Shown here: one piece after another, positions 1-8,408 of the stretch
Numbering within the stretch: the first letter of the stretch is position 1
How the letters are laid out: the number at the start of each line of letters is the position of its first letter
Origin: Duganella sacchari
GTDB taxonomy: Bacteria; Pseudomonadota; Gammaproteobacteria; Burkholderiales; Burkholderiaceae_D
Reading direction: 5' to 3'
Length of the DNA stretch: 64,000 nucleotides
Assembly: GCF_900143065.1 (NCBI RefSeq)
Contig: NZ_FRCX01000004.1
Location: forward strand, 124,001-188,000
Notes under the pieces: model-generated
What the model saw: the letters and a program-made list of their open reading frames with translations, nothing else
Database searches by the model: none
Told to the model about the DNA's origin: nothing
Position numbers and translations under genes: made by a program

Positions 1-2
1 AA

Positions 3-287
3 GTGGAAGACGAAACCTACTACGCCATCGAGGAACCAACCAGCCTGAATACGCTGGAACTGCTGCCGCAGTTGCTGGAGATGGGCGTACGCGCGGTGAA
101 GATCGAAGGGCGCCAACGCAGCCCGGCTTACGTCTCGCAGGTAACGCCTGTGTGGCGCGCGGCGCTGGACGATTGCCTGCGCAATGCGGCCCGCTACTCG
201 GTCAGGCCAGCCTGGATGTCGGAACTGAATACGCTGGCGGAAGGCCAGCAGCACACACTGGGCGCGTATCACCGCTCGTGGAAATAA
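3..287 (+). CDS. ubiU: UbiU, C-terminal part (U32 peptidase-family protein of O2-independent ubiquinone synthesis)
   Basis: This is the last 94 codons of a gene cut by the window edge. The peptide contains the U32-family pattern around '[15 protein letters not shown]', typical of the C-terminal half of the YhbU/UbiU family. UbiU forms a heterodimer with UbiV that carries [4Fe-4S] clusters and supports ring hydroxylation of ubiquinone precursors without O2. The Fe-S cysteines of UbiU lie upstream of the window and cannot be checked. The identification rests mainly on the neighbours: ubiV follows after 13 bases and ubiT after that, the expected partner set. Confidence 0.85.
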   Translation: MEDETYYAIEEPTSLNTLELLPQLLEMGVRAVKIEGRQRSPAYVSQVTPVWRAALDDCLRNAARYSVRPAWMSELNTLAEGQQHTLGAYHRSWK

Positions 288-300
288 CACTGGAGAAGTC

Positions 301-1203
301 ATGCTGAAACTCGCCCTCGGGCCGTTGCTGTATTACTGGCCGCGCGCCAAGGTCATGGAATTTTATGAGGAAATCGCGGAGACGCCGGTGGATATTGTCT
401 ACCTGGGCGAAACCGTGTGTTCGCGCCGTCACGAGCTGCGTGCATCGGACTGGCTGGAAGTCGCCGCGCTGCTACAGAACTGCGGCAAGGAAGTGGTGCT
501 GTCCACGCTCGCGCTGATCGAATCCAGCGCCGACCTGGGCACGCAGCGCAAGCTGACGGCGAACGGCCAATTCCACGTCGAGGCCAACGATATGGGCGCG
601 GTGCATATGCTATCCGGCCAGTCGCGTTTCATCGCCGGCCCGCATCTCAACATCTACAACCCGCCGACGCTGGCGCTGCTGCATGGCCTGGGCGCGAAGC
701 GCTGGGTAATGCCGCTGGAGATGAGCCGTGATGGCCTGCGCCATATGCAGGACAGCCGTCCCCCGGGTATGGAAACCGAAGTCTTCGCCTTTGGCCGCAT
801 GCCGCTGGCATTCTCGGCGCGCTGCTTCACCGCGCGCAACCGCAATCTGCCGAAGGATGACTGCCGTTTCAGCTGCATCGATCATCCGGATGGCTTGCTG
901 ATGCAGACCCGCGAGAAGCAGGCTTTCCTGATTTTGAACGGCATCCAGAGCCAGTCCGCACTGGTCTACAACCTGGTGGCGGAGCTGGAGCAGATGCAGG
1001 CGCTGGGTGTGGATGTGGCCCGTCTGAGTCCGCAGTCCAGCAACATGGCCGGGATCATCGCCGCCTTTGACGCCGTGCGCAGCGGCGCCACGCCGCCACG
1101 CTCCGCAGCGGAGGCGATGTCGCCGCTGCTGCCGGCTGAAGCCTGCAATGGTTACTGGTACGGCAAACCCGGTCTGGAATATCGCATGGAGCAAGCGGCA
1201 TGA
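301..1203 (+). CDS. ubiV: UbiV, Fe-S U32-family protein for anaerobic ubiquinone synthesis
   Basis: The 300-residue protein has the usual UbiV length. Four cysteines (C40, C175, C188, C192) sit where E. coli UbiV is known to bind its [4Fe-4S] cluster, with the C-x3-C pair in '[13 protein letters not shown]'. Established knowledge: UbiU and UbiV together hydroxylate the benzoquinone ring independently of O2, drawing oxygen from prephenate, so that ubiquinone can be made during anaerobic respiration. The gene lies 13 bases after ubiU and its stop overlaps the ubiT start (ATGA), so the three are almost certainly cotranscribed and translationally coupled. The ATG at 301 is preceded by a GGAG-like sequence. 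Confidence 0.93.
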   Translation: MLKLALGPLLYYWPRAKVMEFYEEIAETPVDIVYLGETVCSRRHELRASDWLEVAALLQNCGKEVVLSTLALIESSADLGTQRKLTANGQFHVEANDMGAVHMLSGQSRFIAGPHLNIYNPPTLALLHGLGAKRWVMPLEMSRDGLRHMQDSRPPGMETEVFAFGRMPLAFSARCFTARNRNLPKDDCRFSCIDHPDGLLMQTREKQAFLILNGIQSQSALVYNLVAELEQMQALGVDVARLSPQSSNMAGIIAAFDAVRSGATPPRSAAEAMSPLLPAEACNGYWYGKPGLEYRMEQAA

Positions 1204-1694
1204 ACCCTGTAGCACAAAACAATTACGGTCCGGCGCAGCTGCTGCCATCCTTTCTGGCGACGCTGGGCCAGCGTCTGCCTGCCTATCCGGGCTCGCTGCT
1301 ATGCGTGGCGGCGTTAAACCTGGTGCTGCGGCCGCATCTGCCGGACGATGTGCGCGCCGGACTGGCGGGCCGCCATTTGCGCGTGCGCGTCAGCGATGCT
1401 GGCGTGGCGTTTGATTTTACGTGGCGTGGCGAGGGCTTTGCCGCATTGCGCAACAATGGCGTGCCGGATCTGGAAATCGGCGCCTGCACACGGGATTTCA
1501 TCGCACTGGCACGGCGCGAGCAGGACCCGGACACCTTGTTTTTCTCGCGCCGTCTGTCGATGGAGGGGGATACGGAACTGGGCCTGCTGGTCAAGAATAC
1601 ACTGGATGCGATTGACGTCCCGGTGACGGAACTGGGCCGTCAGGCCCTGTCCCGGGTTGTCAACGCGCTTCCTGGCCGGCGCGCCGCACGCTGA
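1200..1694 (+). CDS. ubiT: UbiT, SCP2-domain lipid-binding accessory protein
   Basis: A 164-residue protein with the SCP2 sterol-carrier fold signature: a hydrophobic N-terminal segment ('[12 protein letters not shown]'), then alternating strands ending in '[20 protein letters not shown]', typical of SCP2/UbiT. UbiT is the anaerobic counterpart of UbiJ and is thought to bind ubiquinone intermediates. The ATG overlaps the ubiV stop. In E. coli ubiT is transcribed apart from ubiUV; here all three form one operon. The 3' end overlaps the convergent nrdG by 35 bases, so no terminator separates the two anaerobic modules. Confidence 0.9.
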   Translation: MNPVAQNNYGPAQLLPSFLATLGQRLPAYPGSLLCVAALNLVLRPHLPDDVRAGLAGRHLRVRVSDAGVAFDFTWRGEGFAALRNNGVPDLEIGACTRDFIALARREQDPDTLFFSRRLSMEGDTELGLLVKNTLDAIDVPVTELGRQALSRVVNALPGRRAAR

Positions 1695-2409
1695 AGTTTC
1701 TGAACAATGGGGCTATGCCGGTCAGCACATCCTCGCCGGGATAGCCGGGAATCGCGCCGTTAATCAATGCGTCGTCGGCGCAACCGGTGGCGCGAAATTC
1801 CTGCAAGACGTAGTTGTTTACGCCCATGGCGGCCAGCATGCGCGCCAGTGCGACCAGCCGCTCCGGCGGCAGCTGGTCCGGGTGCACGGTGGTCCGGCAC
1901 TCATAGGCGACGCCGCTGTCGAGAATGGCGGCAACGCACTCGCGTACCGGCTCGCCGCTGCCGCCAACGCCGGTAATGGCGGCGTAGCTGTCAAACGTCG
2001 TCTTGACGTCGAAGCCGATCCAATCCAGCAGCGGCAGTACATCCCGCAAGCGGTCGGGATAGATGCACGCGGTTTCCAGGCCAACCTTGAAACCCATGGC
2101 GCGCACCTGCTGGATGGCGTCCTCCAGTGCCGGGTCCATGGTCGGTTCGCCGCCGCAGAACACCACCGCATCCAGCAGGCCAGAGCGGCGCTCCAGTGTC
2201 GTCATCACATCCTTCCAGGCGATGGGGTTTTCGCGCGTGCGCTCCTGCAAATGCGGGTTCTGGCAATAGCCGCAGCGCCACGGGCATCCCTGCACAAACA
2301 CCACGGCGGACAGGAGGCCGGGGAATTCAGTGGCGCTGAACGGGGTATAGCCGCCTACGCGCAGTGAGCGGCGTTCCTGCTTAGGTTCCGGACTGGGCAT
2401 GTGGCTCAC
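1660..2409 (-). CDS. nrdG: NrdG, radical-SAM activase of class III ribonucleotide reductase
   Basis: A 249-residue radical-SAM protein with the CxxxCxxC cluster motif at C42, C46 and C49 ('GCPWRCGYC') and the 'FCGGEPT' SAM-binding motif about 40 residues later. NrdG uses a [4Fe-4S] cluster and S-adenosylmethionine to create the glycyl radical on NrdD. It is the last gene of the nrdD operon and starts inside the 3' end of the small glycyl-radical ORF. The listed start is a GTG at 2409; an ATG four codons later (2400) is equally possible because neither has a strong ribosome-binding site. The 3' end overlaps convergent ubiT. Confidence 0.93.
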   Translation of the reverse strand: MSHMPSPEPKQERRSLRVGGYTPFSATEFPGLLSAVVFVQGCPWRCGYCQNPHLQERTRENPIAWKDVMTTLERRSGLLDAVVFCGGEPTMDPALEDAIQQVRAMGFKVGLETACIYPDRLRDVLPLLDWIGFDVKTTFDSYAAITGVGGSGEPVRECVAAILDSGVAYECRTTVHPDQLPPERLVALARMLAAMGVNNYVLQEFRATGCADDALINGAIPGYPGEDVLTGIAPLFRNFSVRRAGQEAR

Positions 2410-2557
2410 GGAAGAATTTACGTTCGTGGAATTCGCCTTGCTTGCCGATGTTGAAGGATGAAACCGGGCGATGGTAGCCCATCACGCGGGTCCAGATTTC
2501 GCAAGGCTGGCGTTCGGCGTCGTCGAGTTTGACGGTCTGCGGATTCAATGTGTGCAT
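2381..2557 (-). CDS. Small separate glycyl-radical-site ORF of class III ribonucleotide reductase
   Basis: A 58-codon ORF between nrdD and nrdG. Its core 'IWTRVMGYHRPVSSFNIGK' matches the conserved C-terminal glycyl-radical region of NrdD proteins, with G27 as the expected radical glycine. The upstream 679-residue NrdD ORF stops just after its zinc-ribbon cysteines and lacks this region, so the two ORFs together make up one full-length NrdD. The ATG at 2557 overlaps the end of nrdD by 13 bases in another frame and is preceded by an AAAGGAAA ribosome-binding site, which favours separate translation over sequencing error. From memory, similar short ORFs exist in other proteobacteria; a frameshift fusing both ORFs cannot be excluded. 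Confidence 0.8.
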   Translation of the reverse strand: MHTLNPQTVKLDDAERQPCEIWTRVMGYHRPVSSFNIGKQGEFHERKFFREPHAQSGT

Positions 2558-4584
2558 GGCGTTTCCTTTGCTGGTGATTGAAGAGAGGCTTGTTTGCGGG
2601 CGATGATTTCGGCGTCGCATTTGGGACAGAACGCATGGCTGCCTTTCAGGTAGCCGTGTTTGGGGCAAATCGAGAAGGTCGGCGTCACCGTGATGTAAGG
2701 CAGGCCAAAGCGGCCCAGCGCGCGGCGCACCAGTGTGCGGCAGGCAGCGGCGCTGGACAGGGCTTCCGTCAGGTACAGGTGCAGCACGGTGCCGCCCGTG
2801 TATTTGCGCTGCAAGGCGTCCTGCTGCTCCAGCGCTTCAAACGGATCGTCGGTGTGGCCGACCGGCAGTTGCGAAGAGTTGGTGTAGTACGGCATCTGCG
2901 GTGTGCCTGCCTGCAGGATGTTGGCGTAACGCTTGCGGTCTTCCTTGGCGAAGCGGTAGGTCGTGCCTTCGGCCGGCGTGGCTTCCAGGTTATACATATG
3001 GCCGGTCTGCTCCTGGAATTCCACCATGCGCGCGCGTACGTGGTCCAGCAGGCGCAGTGCGAAAGCGTGGCCCCACGGTGTCGTGATGTCGTGCTGGCCC
3101 GATGGATCGAAATTGCGCACCATCTCGTTGATGCCGTTGACGCCCAGCGTGGAGAAGTGGTTGCGCAGCGTGCCGAGGTAGCGTTTGGTGTAGGGGAACA
3201 GGCCATTGTCCATGTGCCGCTGGATGACCTTGCGCTTGATCTCCAGGCTGTCGCGGCCCAGCTCCAGCAGGCGGTCCAGCGCTGCCAGCAGCGCCGGTTC
3301 GTCGTTGCGGTACAGATAACCCAGGCGCGCGCAGTTGATGGTGACCACGCCCAGCGAGCCGGTTTGTTCGGCCGAACCAAACAGGCCGTTGCCGCGCTTG
3401 AGCAGCTCGCGCAAGTCGAGCTGCAAGCGGCAGCACATGGAGCGGATCATGTTCGGCTTCAGCTCGGAATTGATGAAGTTCTGGAAGTAGGGCAGGCCGT
3501 AGCGCGCCGTCATTTCAAACAGCAGTTCCGCATTCGGGCTTTCCCACGCAAAGTCTTCGGTGATGTTGTAGGTCGGGATGGGGAAGGTGAAGGCGCGGCC
3601 TTTGGCATCGCCCGTCATCATGATCTCGATGTAGGCGCGGTTGATCATGTCCATTTCGGTTTGCAGCTCACCGTAGGAGAACGGCATCTCTTCGCCGGCG
3701 ATGTGGGGAACCTGCTCGCGCAAGTCCTCGGGACAGACCCAATCGAAGGTCAGGTTGGTGAATGGCGTTTGCGTGCCCCAGCGCGATGGCACGTTGAGGT
3801 TGTAGATCAGCTCTTGCATGTACTGCCTGACTTCCTCGTAGCGCAGCTTGTCCTTGCGGATGAAGGGCGCCATATAGGTATCGAAGGAGCTGAATGCCTG
3901 GGCGCCTGCCCATTCGTTCTGCAAGGTGCCGAGGAAGTTGACGATCTGGCCGATGGCGCTGGACATATGGCGCGGCGGGCTGGATTCCACCTTGCCCGGC
4001 ACGCCGTTCAGGCCCTCATTGAGCAGCGTACGCAGCGACCAGCCGGCGCAATAGCCGGACAGCATATCCAGGTCATGAATGTGGAGATCGGCCTCGCGGT
4101 GCGCCCGGCCGATCTCCGGCGGATAGACATGATTGAGCCAGTAATTGGCGATGACCTTGCCGGAGACGTTGAGTATCAACCCGCCCAGCGAATAGCCCTG
4201 GTTGGCGTTGGCGTTGACGCGCCAGTCCTGGCGGTCGAGGTATTCGTTGATCGAACTGGCGACGTCCACCAGCGAGTGTTTGTCCTGCCGCAGCGTGGCG
4301 TGCTGCTCGCGATAGACCACGTAACGGCGCAGTGTCTGGCGATAGCCAGCATCGTAAAGCACTGTTTCGACATTATCCTGGACCAGCTCCACCGTCATCT
4401 TTTCGTTGGCAGGCAGGGAGGACAGCTGCAACAGCACGCCCTCGGTCAGCTGGCTGGCTTTGACAGCATCGAATTCGCCACTGGCGCGGCCGGCGCGGAG
4501 CAGGGCGCTTTCAATCTTGGACAGATTGAATTCCTGCTCGCTGCCGTCACGCTTGACGATTGTGGTGTGATACAGACCTTCCAT
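2545..4584 (-). CDS. nrdD: NrdD, large part of anaerobic ribonucleoside-triphosphate reductase
   Basis: A 679-residue protein with an N-terminal ATP-cone ('TTIVKRDGSEQEF', the allosteric nucleotide domain), a ten-stranded barrel core including 'MCCRLQLDLRELLKRGNG', and a C-terminal zinc ribbon with cysteines in 'CPKHGYLKGSHAFCPKC'. It reduces ribonucleoside triphosphates to deoxyribonucleotides in the absence of O2. The glycyl-radical loop normally following the zinc site is missing and is encoded by the next small ORF. I chose the ATG at 4584 because a GGGG sequence lies about 6 bases upstream; an ATG at 4614 would add 10 residues but sits almost against the NrdR box. It is first in an operon with the small ORF and nrdG. 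Confidence 0.92.
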   Translation of the reverse strand: MEGLYHTTIVKRDGSEQEFNLSKIESALLRAGRASGEFDAVKASQLTEGVLLQLSSLPANEKMTVELVQDNVETVLYDAGYRQTLRRYVVYREQHATLRQDKHSLVDVASSINEYLDRQDWRVNANANQGYSLGGLILNVSGKVIANYWLNHVYPPEIGRAHREADLHIHDLDMLSGYCAGWSLRTLLNEGLNGVPGKVESSPPRHMSSAIGQIVNFLGTLQNEWAGAQAFSSFDTYMAPFIRKDKLRYEEVRQYMQELIYNLNVPSRWGTQTPFTNLTFDWVCPEDLREQVPHIAGEEMPFSYGELQTEMDMINRAYIEIMMTGDAKGRAFTFPIPTYNITEDFAWESPNAELLFEMTARYGLPYFQNFINSELKPNMIRSMCCRLQLDLRELLKRGNGLFGSAEQTGSLGVVTINCARLGYLYRNDEPALLAALDRLLELGRDSLEIKRKVIQRHMDNGLFPYTKRYLGTLRNHFSTLGVNGINEMVRNFDPSGQHDITTPWGHAFALRLLDHVRARMVEFQEQTGHMYNLEATPAEGTTYRFAKEDRKRYANILQAGTPQMPYYTNSSQLPVGHTDDPFEALEQQDALQRKYTGGTVLHLYLTEALSSAAACRTLVRRALGRFGLPYITVTPTFSICPKHGYLKGSHAFCPKCDAEIIARKQASLQSPAKETPCTH

Positions 4585-4618
4585 GTTCGCCCCATATCTA
4601 GTTGACTTGATCATTCGG

Positions 4619-4665
4619 TCACTATATATGGTGTTTTTGGCGTGAATGGGTGCTATCTATTGATT
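4619..4665 (-). promoter_or_regulatory. Tandem NrdR boxes upstream of nrdD
   Basis: The 16-mer at 4619-4634 (tcactatatatggtgt) fits the published NrdR-box consensus acaCwAtATaTwGtgt at nearly every position. A weaker copy (gtgctatctattgatt) begins exactly 31 bases further upstream, at 4650-4665. Paired boxes about three helical turns apart are the hallmark of NrdR-repressed ribonucleotide reductase operons. This predicts that the nrdD operon is shut down by the ATP-cone repressor NrdR when dATP is plentiful. The nrdR gene itself is not in the window. Confidence 0.8.
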
Positions 4666-4710
4666 TCTTGATCTGGCCTATCTTTTGAACCTCAACGCGC
4701 CGGGTTGAGA

Positions 4711-5865
4711 TCAGCGTGCGTCGTAGATGATAAAGCCGCTCTTGCCATTGCGTTTGACCTGATACATGGCACTGTCGGCCCGCTCGATCAGCTCATTGAG
4801 GCTGGTGCCGTGCTGCGGATAGAGGCTGATGCCGATGCTGGCGCCGAGGGCGAAGTTGTTGCCGCTGACGGGAATCTGGGTGGTCAGCTGCTCCAGCAGT
4901 TTTTTCGCAATTTCGTAAGCTTGCTCCGCTTGCTCCAGCTGCGTGCCGATGACGATGAACTCATCGCCGCCAACCCGCGCGCAGATGTCGGTACTGCGGG
5001 TGTGGGATTGAAGCCGGGCCGCCACGGTCTTTAATACCTGGTCACCCACCGCGTGGCCGGCGCTGTCGTTAATCGGCTTGAAGTTGTCCAGGTCGATATA
5101 GAACACGGCCACCACCTGATGCGGGCGCGTGGCCAGCAGCAGCGCGTGGTCGAACAGCTGCTCCATGTAGCGCTTGTTCTTCAGTCCTGTCAGCGGATCG
5201 AGAAAGGCCAGCCCCAGCGCCTTGGCTTCCGCATCCATCAGGCGTTTCTGCACGCGGTGCAGGATGGCCGCCAGCAGCGAGGAATACATCATCAGCACCA
5301 GCAGGGTGCCAAGCAGGAAGCCGTTGCGTGACCATGACGGCGCATAGAACATTGCGTAGGGTGCGGTCAGCCAGTGTATGGCAAGTGCGGAGGCCGCAGC
5401 GGCAGTGGCATGCAGGGTCCATCCCGGCACCTCATGACGATGGCGGAAAGCGGTGTAGCCCAGGTAGGCCAGCATGCCGGCATTGAGCAGCGCATAGCCG
5501 GTACTGCGCACGTAGCCTGGCGCTTCCAGCGTCCATGTCGAGAGTATCCACATTTCAGCGAGGCCGGCGGCGATCCAGAACCAGCGCTCCTGTACCTGCA
5601 GATTCAGGAAGCGCACCAGCCCTGTCAGCAGAAAGGGCTTTTCCATGACGATGAACAGGGCGTAGACGAAAGTGGCGGGCTGGATATTGGTGGGGGCGGA
5701 AGCGGCCATGAATAGCACGAGCCGCGAGCACAGCGCGAAGGAAATCGACACCGCCCACCAGCCAGCCCCGGAGCTGGTCCTGGCAAACCGGCTGATCCAA
5801 AGGAAGAACAGCAGGAATACAAAGTACACCGTGAAACCAAAGGTATGGACGATTTCGTGGGACAT
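4711..5865 (-). CDS. Membrane-bound diguanylate cyclase (GGDEF domain)
   Basis: About 384 residues. The N-terminal half has roughly six hydrophobic membrane segments; the C-terminal half is a GGDEF domain with an intact 'VGGDEF' active site, so it should make cyclic di-GMP from GTP. The sequence 'RSTD' five residues before GGDEF is the RxxD inhibitory site, predicting product feedback inhibition. The 'DPLTGLKNKRYM' start of the domain and 'IDLDNFKPINDSAGH' metal-binding motif are also present. The ATG at 5865 is preferred (AGAGGGG about 8 bases upstream) over a TTG at 5889. It is divergent from the membrane protein at 6055 and appears monocistronic. The input signal is unknown. Confidence 0.9.
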   Translation of the reverse strand: MSHEIVHTFGFTVYFVFLLFFLWISRFARTSSGAGWWAVSISFALCSRLVLFMAASAPTNIQPATFVYALFIVMEKPFLLTGLVRFLNLQVQERWFWIAAGLAEMWILSTWTLEAPGYVRSTGYALLNAGMLAYLGYTAFRHRHEVPGWTLHATAAAASALAIHWLTAPYAMFYAPSWSRNGFLLGTLLVLMMYSSLLAAILHRVQKRLMDAEAKALGLAFLDPLTGLKNKRYMEQLFDHALLLATRPHQVVAVFYIDLDNFKPINDSAGHAVGDQVLKTVAARLQSHTRSTDICARVGGDEFIVIGTQLEQAEQAYEIAKKLLEQLTTQIPVSGNNFALGASIGISLYPQHGTSLNELIERADSAMYQVKRNGKSGFIIYDAR

Positions 5866-5929
5866 CTGGGGACCCCTCTCGATATCCAAACATTATGCCC
5901 CGTGTCTTCATGGGAATTTGTGTCTATTC

Positions 5930-5954
5930 TGCAACGCATGTGAAATTCGTTGCA
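5930..5954. promoter_or_regulatory. Inverted repeat in the divergent promoter region before the CphA2-like operon
   Basis: A perfect 7-base inverted repeat, TGCAACG and CGTTGCA, with an 11-base spacer lies in the 190-base gap between the divergent diguanylate cyclase and membrane-protein genes. Its size and place suit a dimeric repressor site controlling either side, but no regulator can be assigned. Confidence is low because a 7-base repeat can occur by chance. Confidence 0.3.
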
Positions 5955-6054
5955 TGTCAAGCTAGTGCCTGACCAGCGCCTGCACTCCCACCGTGCCCTG
6001 TCGCACAAAGGGCGGCAATCGTGCGACCTACAATCGCCGCAGAGGGGGAAGGAT

Positions 6055-6561
6055 ATGAAAAAACTCATGCTGGCGTTTGGCATCGTCCACGCCACGATTG
6101 CGCTGCTGTTTACTGCTGGCGCCTTGCTGTTGATTGCCATTGGCGCGCAGGTCGGCTGGCATGCGCTGCATGCGGACACCGGCCTGGCCGCTGCGCAGGA
6201 AGTGATCGAGGCAATCGGCATCCTGGCTGCCGCCGTGGTGGCGCTGCAGATCGCCGAAACCATTATTGAAGAAGAGGTGGTGCGGGACGCCGACATCAGC
6301 GCGCCGACGCGCGTGCGCCGTTTCCTGTCGCGCTTTTTCGTGGTGGTGGTAGTGGCATTGGCGATCGAAGGGCTGGTCGCGACATTCCGCGCCGTGCACG
6401 ACGACGCCAGCGAGCTGCTCTATGTGGCCGCCCTGGTGGCCAGCGTTGGCGTGCTGCTCGCGGCGTGGGGGACGTTCATTTACCTGAACCGCTCGGCCGA
6501 AGAACTGGAACCGGCTGCCATGCAGGAAGCCCAAGCGGAAGACGAAAAACTCAAACCATGA
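6055..6561 (+). CDS. Small four-helix membrane protein, unknown, coupled to the CphA2-like gene
   Basis: A 168-residue protein with about four hydrophobic segments: residues about 5-30, 50-65, 85-110 and 120-145. A charged stretch ('IIEEEVVRDADISAPTRVRR') lies between the second and third, and the C-terminal tail is acidic. I do not recognise the family. The ATG at 6055 has a strong GGGGGAAGGAT ribosome-binding site. Its TGA overlaps the ATG of the CphA2-like synthetase, so the two are translationally coupled and probably act together; a role in anchoring granules or the synthetase at the membrane is inference only. Confidence 0.8.
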   Translation: MKKLMLAFGIVHATIALLFTAGALLLIAIGAQVGWHALHADTGLAAAQEVIEAIGILAAAVVALQIAETIIEEEVVRDADISAPTRVRRFLSRFFVVVVVALAIEGLVATFRAVHDDASELLYVAALVASVGVLLAAWGTFIYLNRSAEELEPAAMQEAQAEDEKLKP

Positions 6562-8408
6562 AGATTATCCAACAGCGCCTGCTACGCGGCGCGAATATGT
6601 ACCATGCCTTACCTTGCATCGCCGCCATCGTTGAGGCGGATGAAACGGCGGCCAACCGGATTGCCGATCTCACCCTGCAGTTGCAGCGCGAATGCGGACA
6701 TGCCGTGAATTACGCCCGGACCGAGCCTGTGTCCGGCCATGCAGATCAATACCGTGTCATCGTCGAATACGCGATTGAGCATGTGGCGCAAGCTTCGCTG
6801 CGGACGGCGGTGGAGCTGGCAGCCCAGCCGCAGCCTGATATGGCAGCGGCGGTCGCCGGTCTGCGCCACTATGCCACGGAGATGGGCCTATCGCCGGCAA
6901 TGCAGTCGCTGGCGGAGTCGGCACGCATCCAGGGCTTCCCGGTGCTGCGTGTCAGCGAACACGCAGGACTGCTGACGGTAGGATGGGGGAGCCGGCAGTC
7001 GCGTTTTATGGAGGGCGCGGGCCCTGACAACCGCCTGCTTGGCCACACCATCGCGCACGATGCCCAGCTGACGCGCGCCCTGCTATCGGAAGCATTGCTG
7101 GACAAGCCAGACGCGGATGCCGGCATGGTGGCAGCTAAAATCGGCGTTGGCGGGGATGACGATGTGCTGCTCGACCAGGCCACGCGCGTGACACACATGC
7201 TGGCCGAAGCGGAACATGGCCGCATCCCGGTAGTCGCCGTTACCGGCACCAATGGCAAAACCACCACCACGCTGATGATTGCACACGTGGCCCGCTGCGC
7301 CGGTCTGCGTACCGGTCACACCACCACCACGGGCGTTTTTGTCAACGGTCACCGCCTGTCACACGGGGACTGCACCGGTTACTGGTCGCATCGGGCGGTG
7401 TTGATGTCGCCGCAGGTGGACTATGCGGTGTTGGAGACGGCGCGCGGCGGCATCCTGAAGCGCGGCCTGGCCTATGACCGTTGCAGCGTTGGCGTACTGC
7501 TCAACGTGTCCGGCGATCACCTCGGCCTGGATGGCGTGGACACCGTCGAGGATCTGGCGCGCGTGAAATCGCTGGTAGTGCGCAGTGCAGCTGACGCGGT
7601 ACTGAATGCGGACGATATACATTGCGTTACGGCGCAAGCGACACTGGCACCAGATACCCGCACCATCTTCTTCTCCATGCATGCGGATAACCCCGTTTTG
7701 CGCGCCCATCTGGAGCAGGACGGCTGCAGCGTCTGGCTGGAGCATGAAGTCATCATGCTGGGTACGGGAACGCGGCGACAGCCGGTGATGCCGGTCACGG
7801 ACATTCCTGCAACGGTGGGTGGCCTCGCGCGCTATAACATTGCCAACGCGCTGGCCGCAACCGCCGCGCTGCACGCCACCGGCTTGAGTGTGGAGCAGAT
7901 TGCATCGGGGCTGGCGTCGTTTGTCTCGGATGCGGCGACCAACCCGCTGCGCACCAATATTTTCAAGGTGGGCGATGTGCGGATCGTATTGGATTACGCC
8001 CACAACGCGGCGGCCTACACGGCATTGGGCGCGCTGACCCAGGGCATGGGCGGCAGCGTACTGGCCGTCGTCAGCTCGCCGGGCGACCGCCGTGACAGTG
8101 ATTTATGCCACATCGGCGCCTGCTGCGCGGAGGCGTTTGACCGCCTGTTCGTGTACGAATCGTCCAGCCGGGGCAGGCCGCATGGCGAGGCTGCTGAACT
8201 CATCGCGGATGGCGCGCGCGCCGCAGGCTCGCGGGGTGTGGAAACCTTCAGCTCCGCCAGCGATGCGCTGCAACGTGCTTTTCGTGAATGCCGGGCCGGC
8301 GATGTGATGATGTTTTCATGCGGGACGACGATCGCGACGCTGATCGATGCGCTACGCATCATCGACCCGGCGGCGGCCGATGCCGTCGCAGAGCAGGCGG
8401 GCGCTTAG
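6558..8408 (+). CDS. CphA2-like (short) cyanophycin synthetase
   Basis: A 616-residue Mur-ligase-type enzyme. The N-terminal region ('MKIIQQRLLRGANMYH') aligns with the first 210 residues of the full CphA encoded nearby, and the Mur-ligase P-loop 'GTNGKTTTT' (residues 230-238) and 'GDCTGYWS' and 'LETARGGILKRGLA' motifs are conserved. Only about 50 residues lie where CphA has its roughly 270-residue ATP-grasp domain, so the first ligase site is missing. In cyanobacteria, short CphA2 enzymes polymerise beta-Asp-Arg dipeptides instead of free amino acids; the same role is inferred here. It starts within the stop of the membrane-protein gene and ends overlapping the convergent isoaspartyl peptidase by 4 bases. 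Confidence 0.85.
   Translation: MKIIQQRLLRGANMYHALPCIAAIVEADETAANRIADLTLQLQRECGHAVNYARTEPVSGHADQYRVIVEYAIEHVAQASLRTAVELAAQPQPDMAAAVAGLRHYATEMGLSPAMQSLAESARIQGFPVLRVSEHAGLLTVGWGSRQSRFMEGAGPDNRLLGHTIAHDAQLTRALLSEALLDKPDADAGMVAAKIGVGGDDDVLLDQATRVTHMLAEAEHGRIPVVAVTGTNGKTTTTLMIAHVARCAGLRTGHTTTTGVFVNGHRLSHGDCTGYWSHRAVLMSPQVDYAVLETARGGILKRGLAYDRCSVGVLLNVSGDHLGLDGVDTVEDLARVKSLVVRSAADAVLNADDIHCVTAQATLAPDTRTIFFSMHADNPVLRAHLEQDGCSVWLEHEVIMLGTGTRRQPVMPVTDIPATVGGLARYNIANALAATAALHATGLSVEQIASGLASFVSDAATNPLRTNIFKVGDVRIVLDYAHNAAAYTALGALTQGMGGSVLAVVSSPGDRRDSDLCHIGACCAEAFDRLFVYESSSRGRPHGEAAELIADGARAAGSRGVETFSSASDALQRAFRECRAGDVMMFSCGTTIATLIDALRIIDPAAADAVAEQAGA

Noticed and set aside
2578..4605. Long open frames on the opposite strand of real genes, for example 675 codons here, 761 codons at 26710-28995 and 1005 codons at 42032-45049
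   Set aside because: They are antisense to well-identified genes (nrdD, M1 peptidase, RND permease), lack domain motifs and have biased compositions typical of high-GC shadow frames.
4600..4675. Possible FNR box near nrdD (TTGAC and TTGAT sequences)
   Set aside because: No pair matches TTGAT-N4-ATCAA; the region is explained by the NrdR boxes instead.
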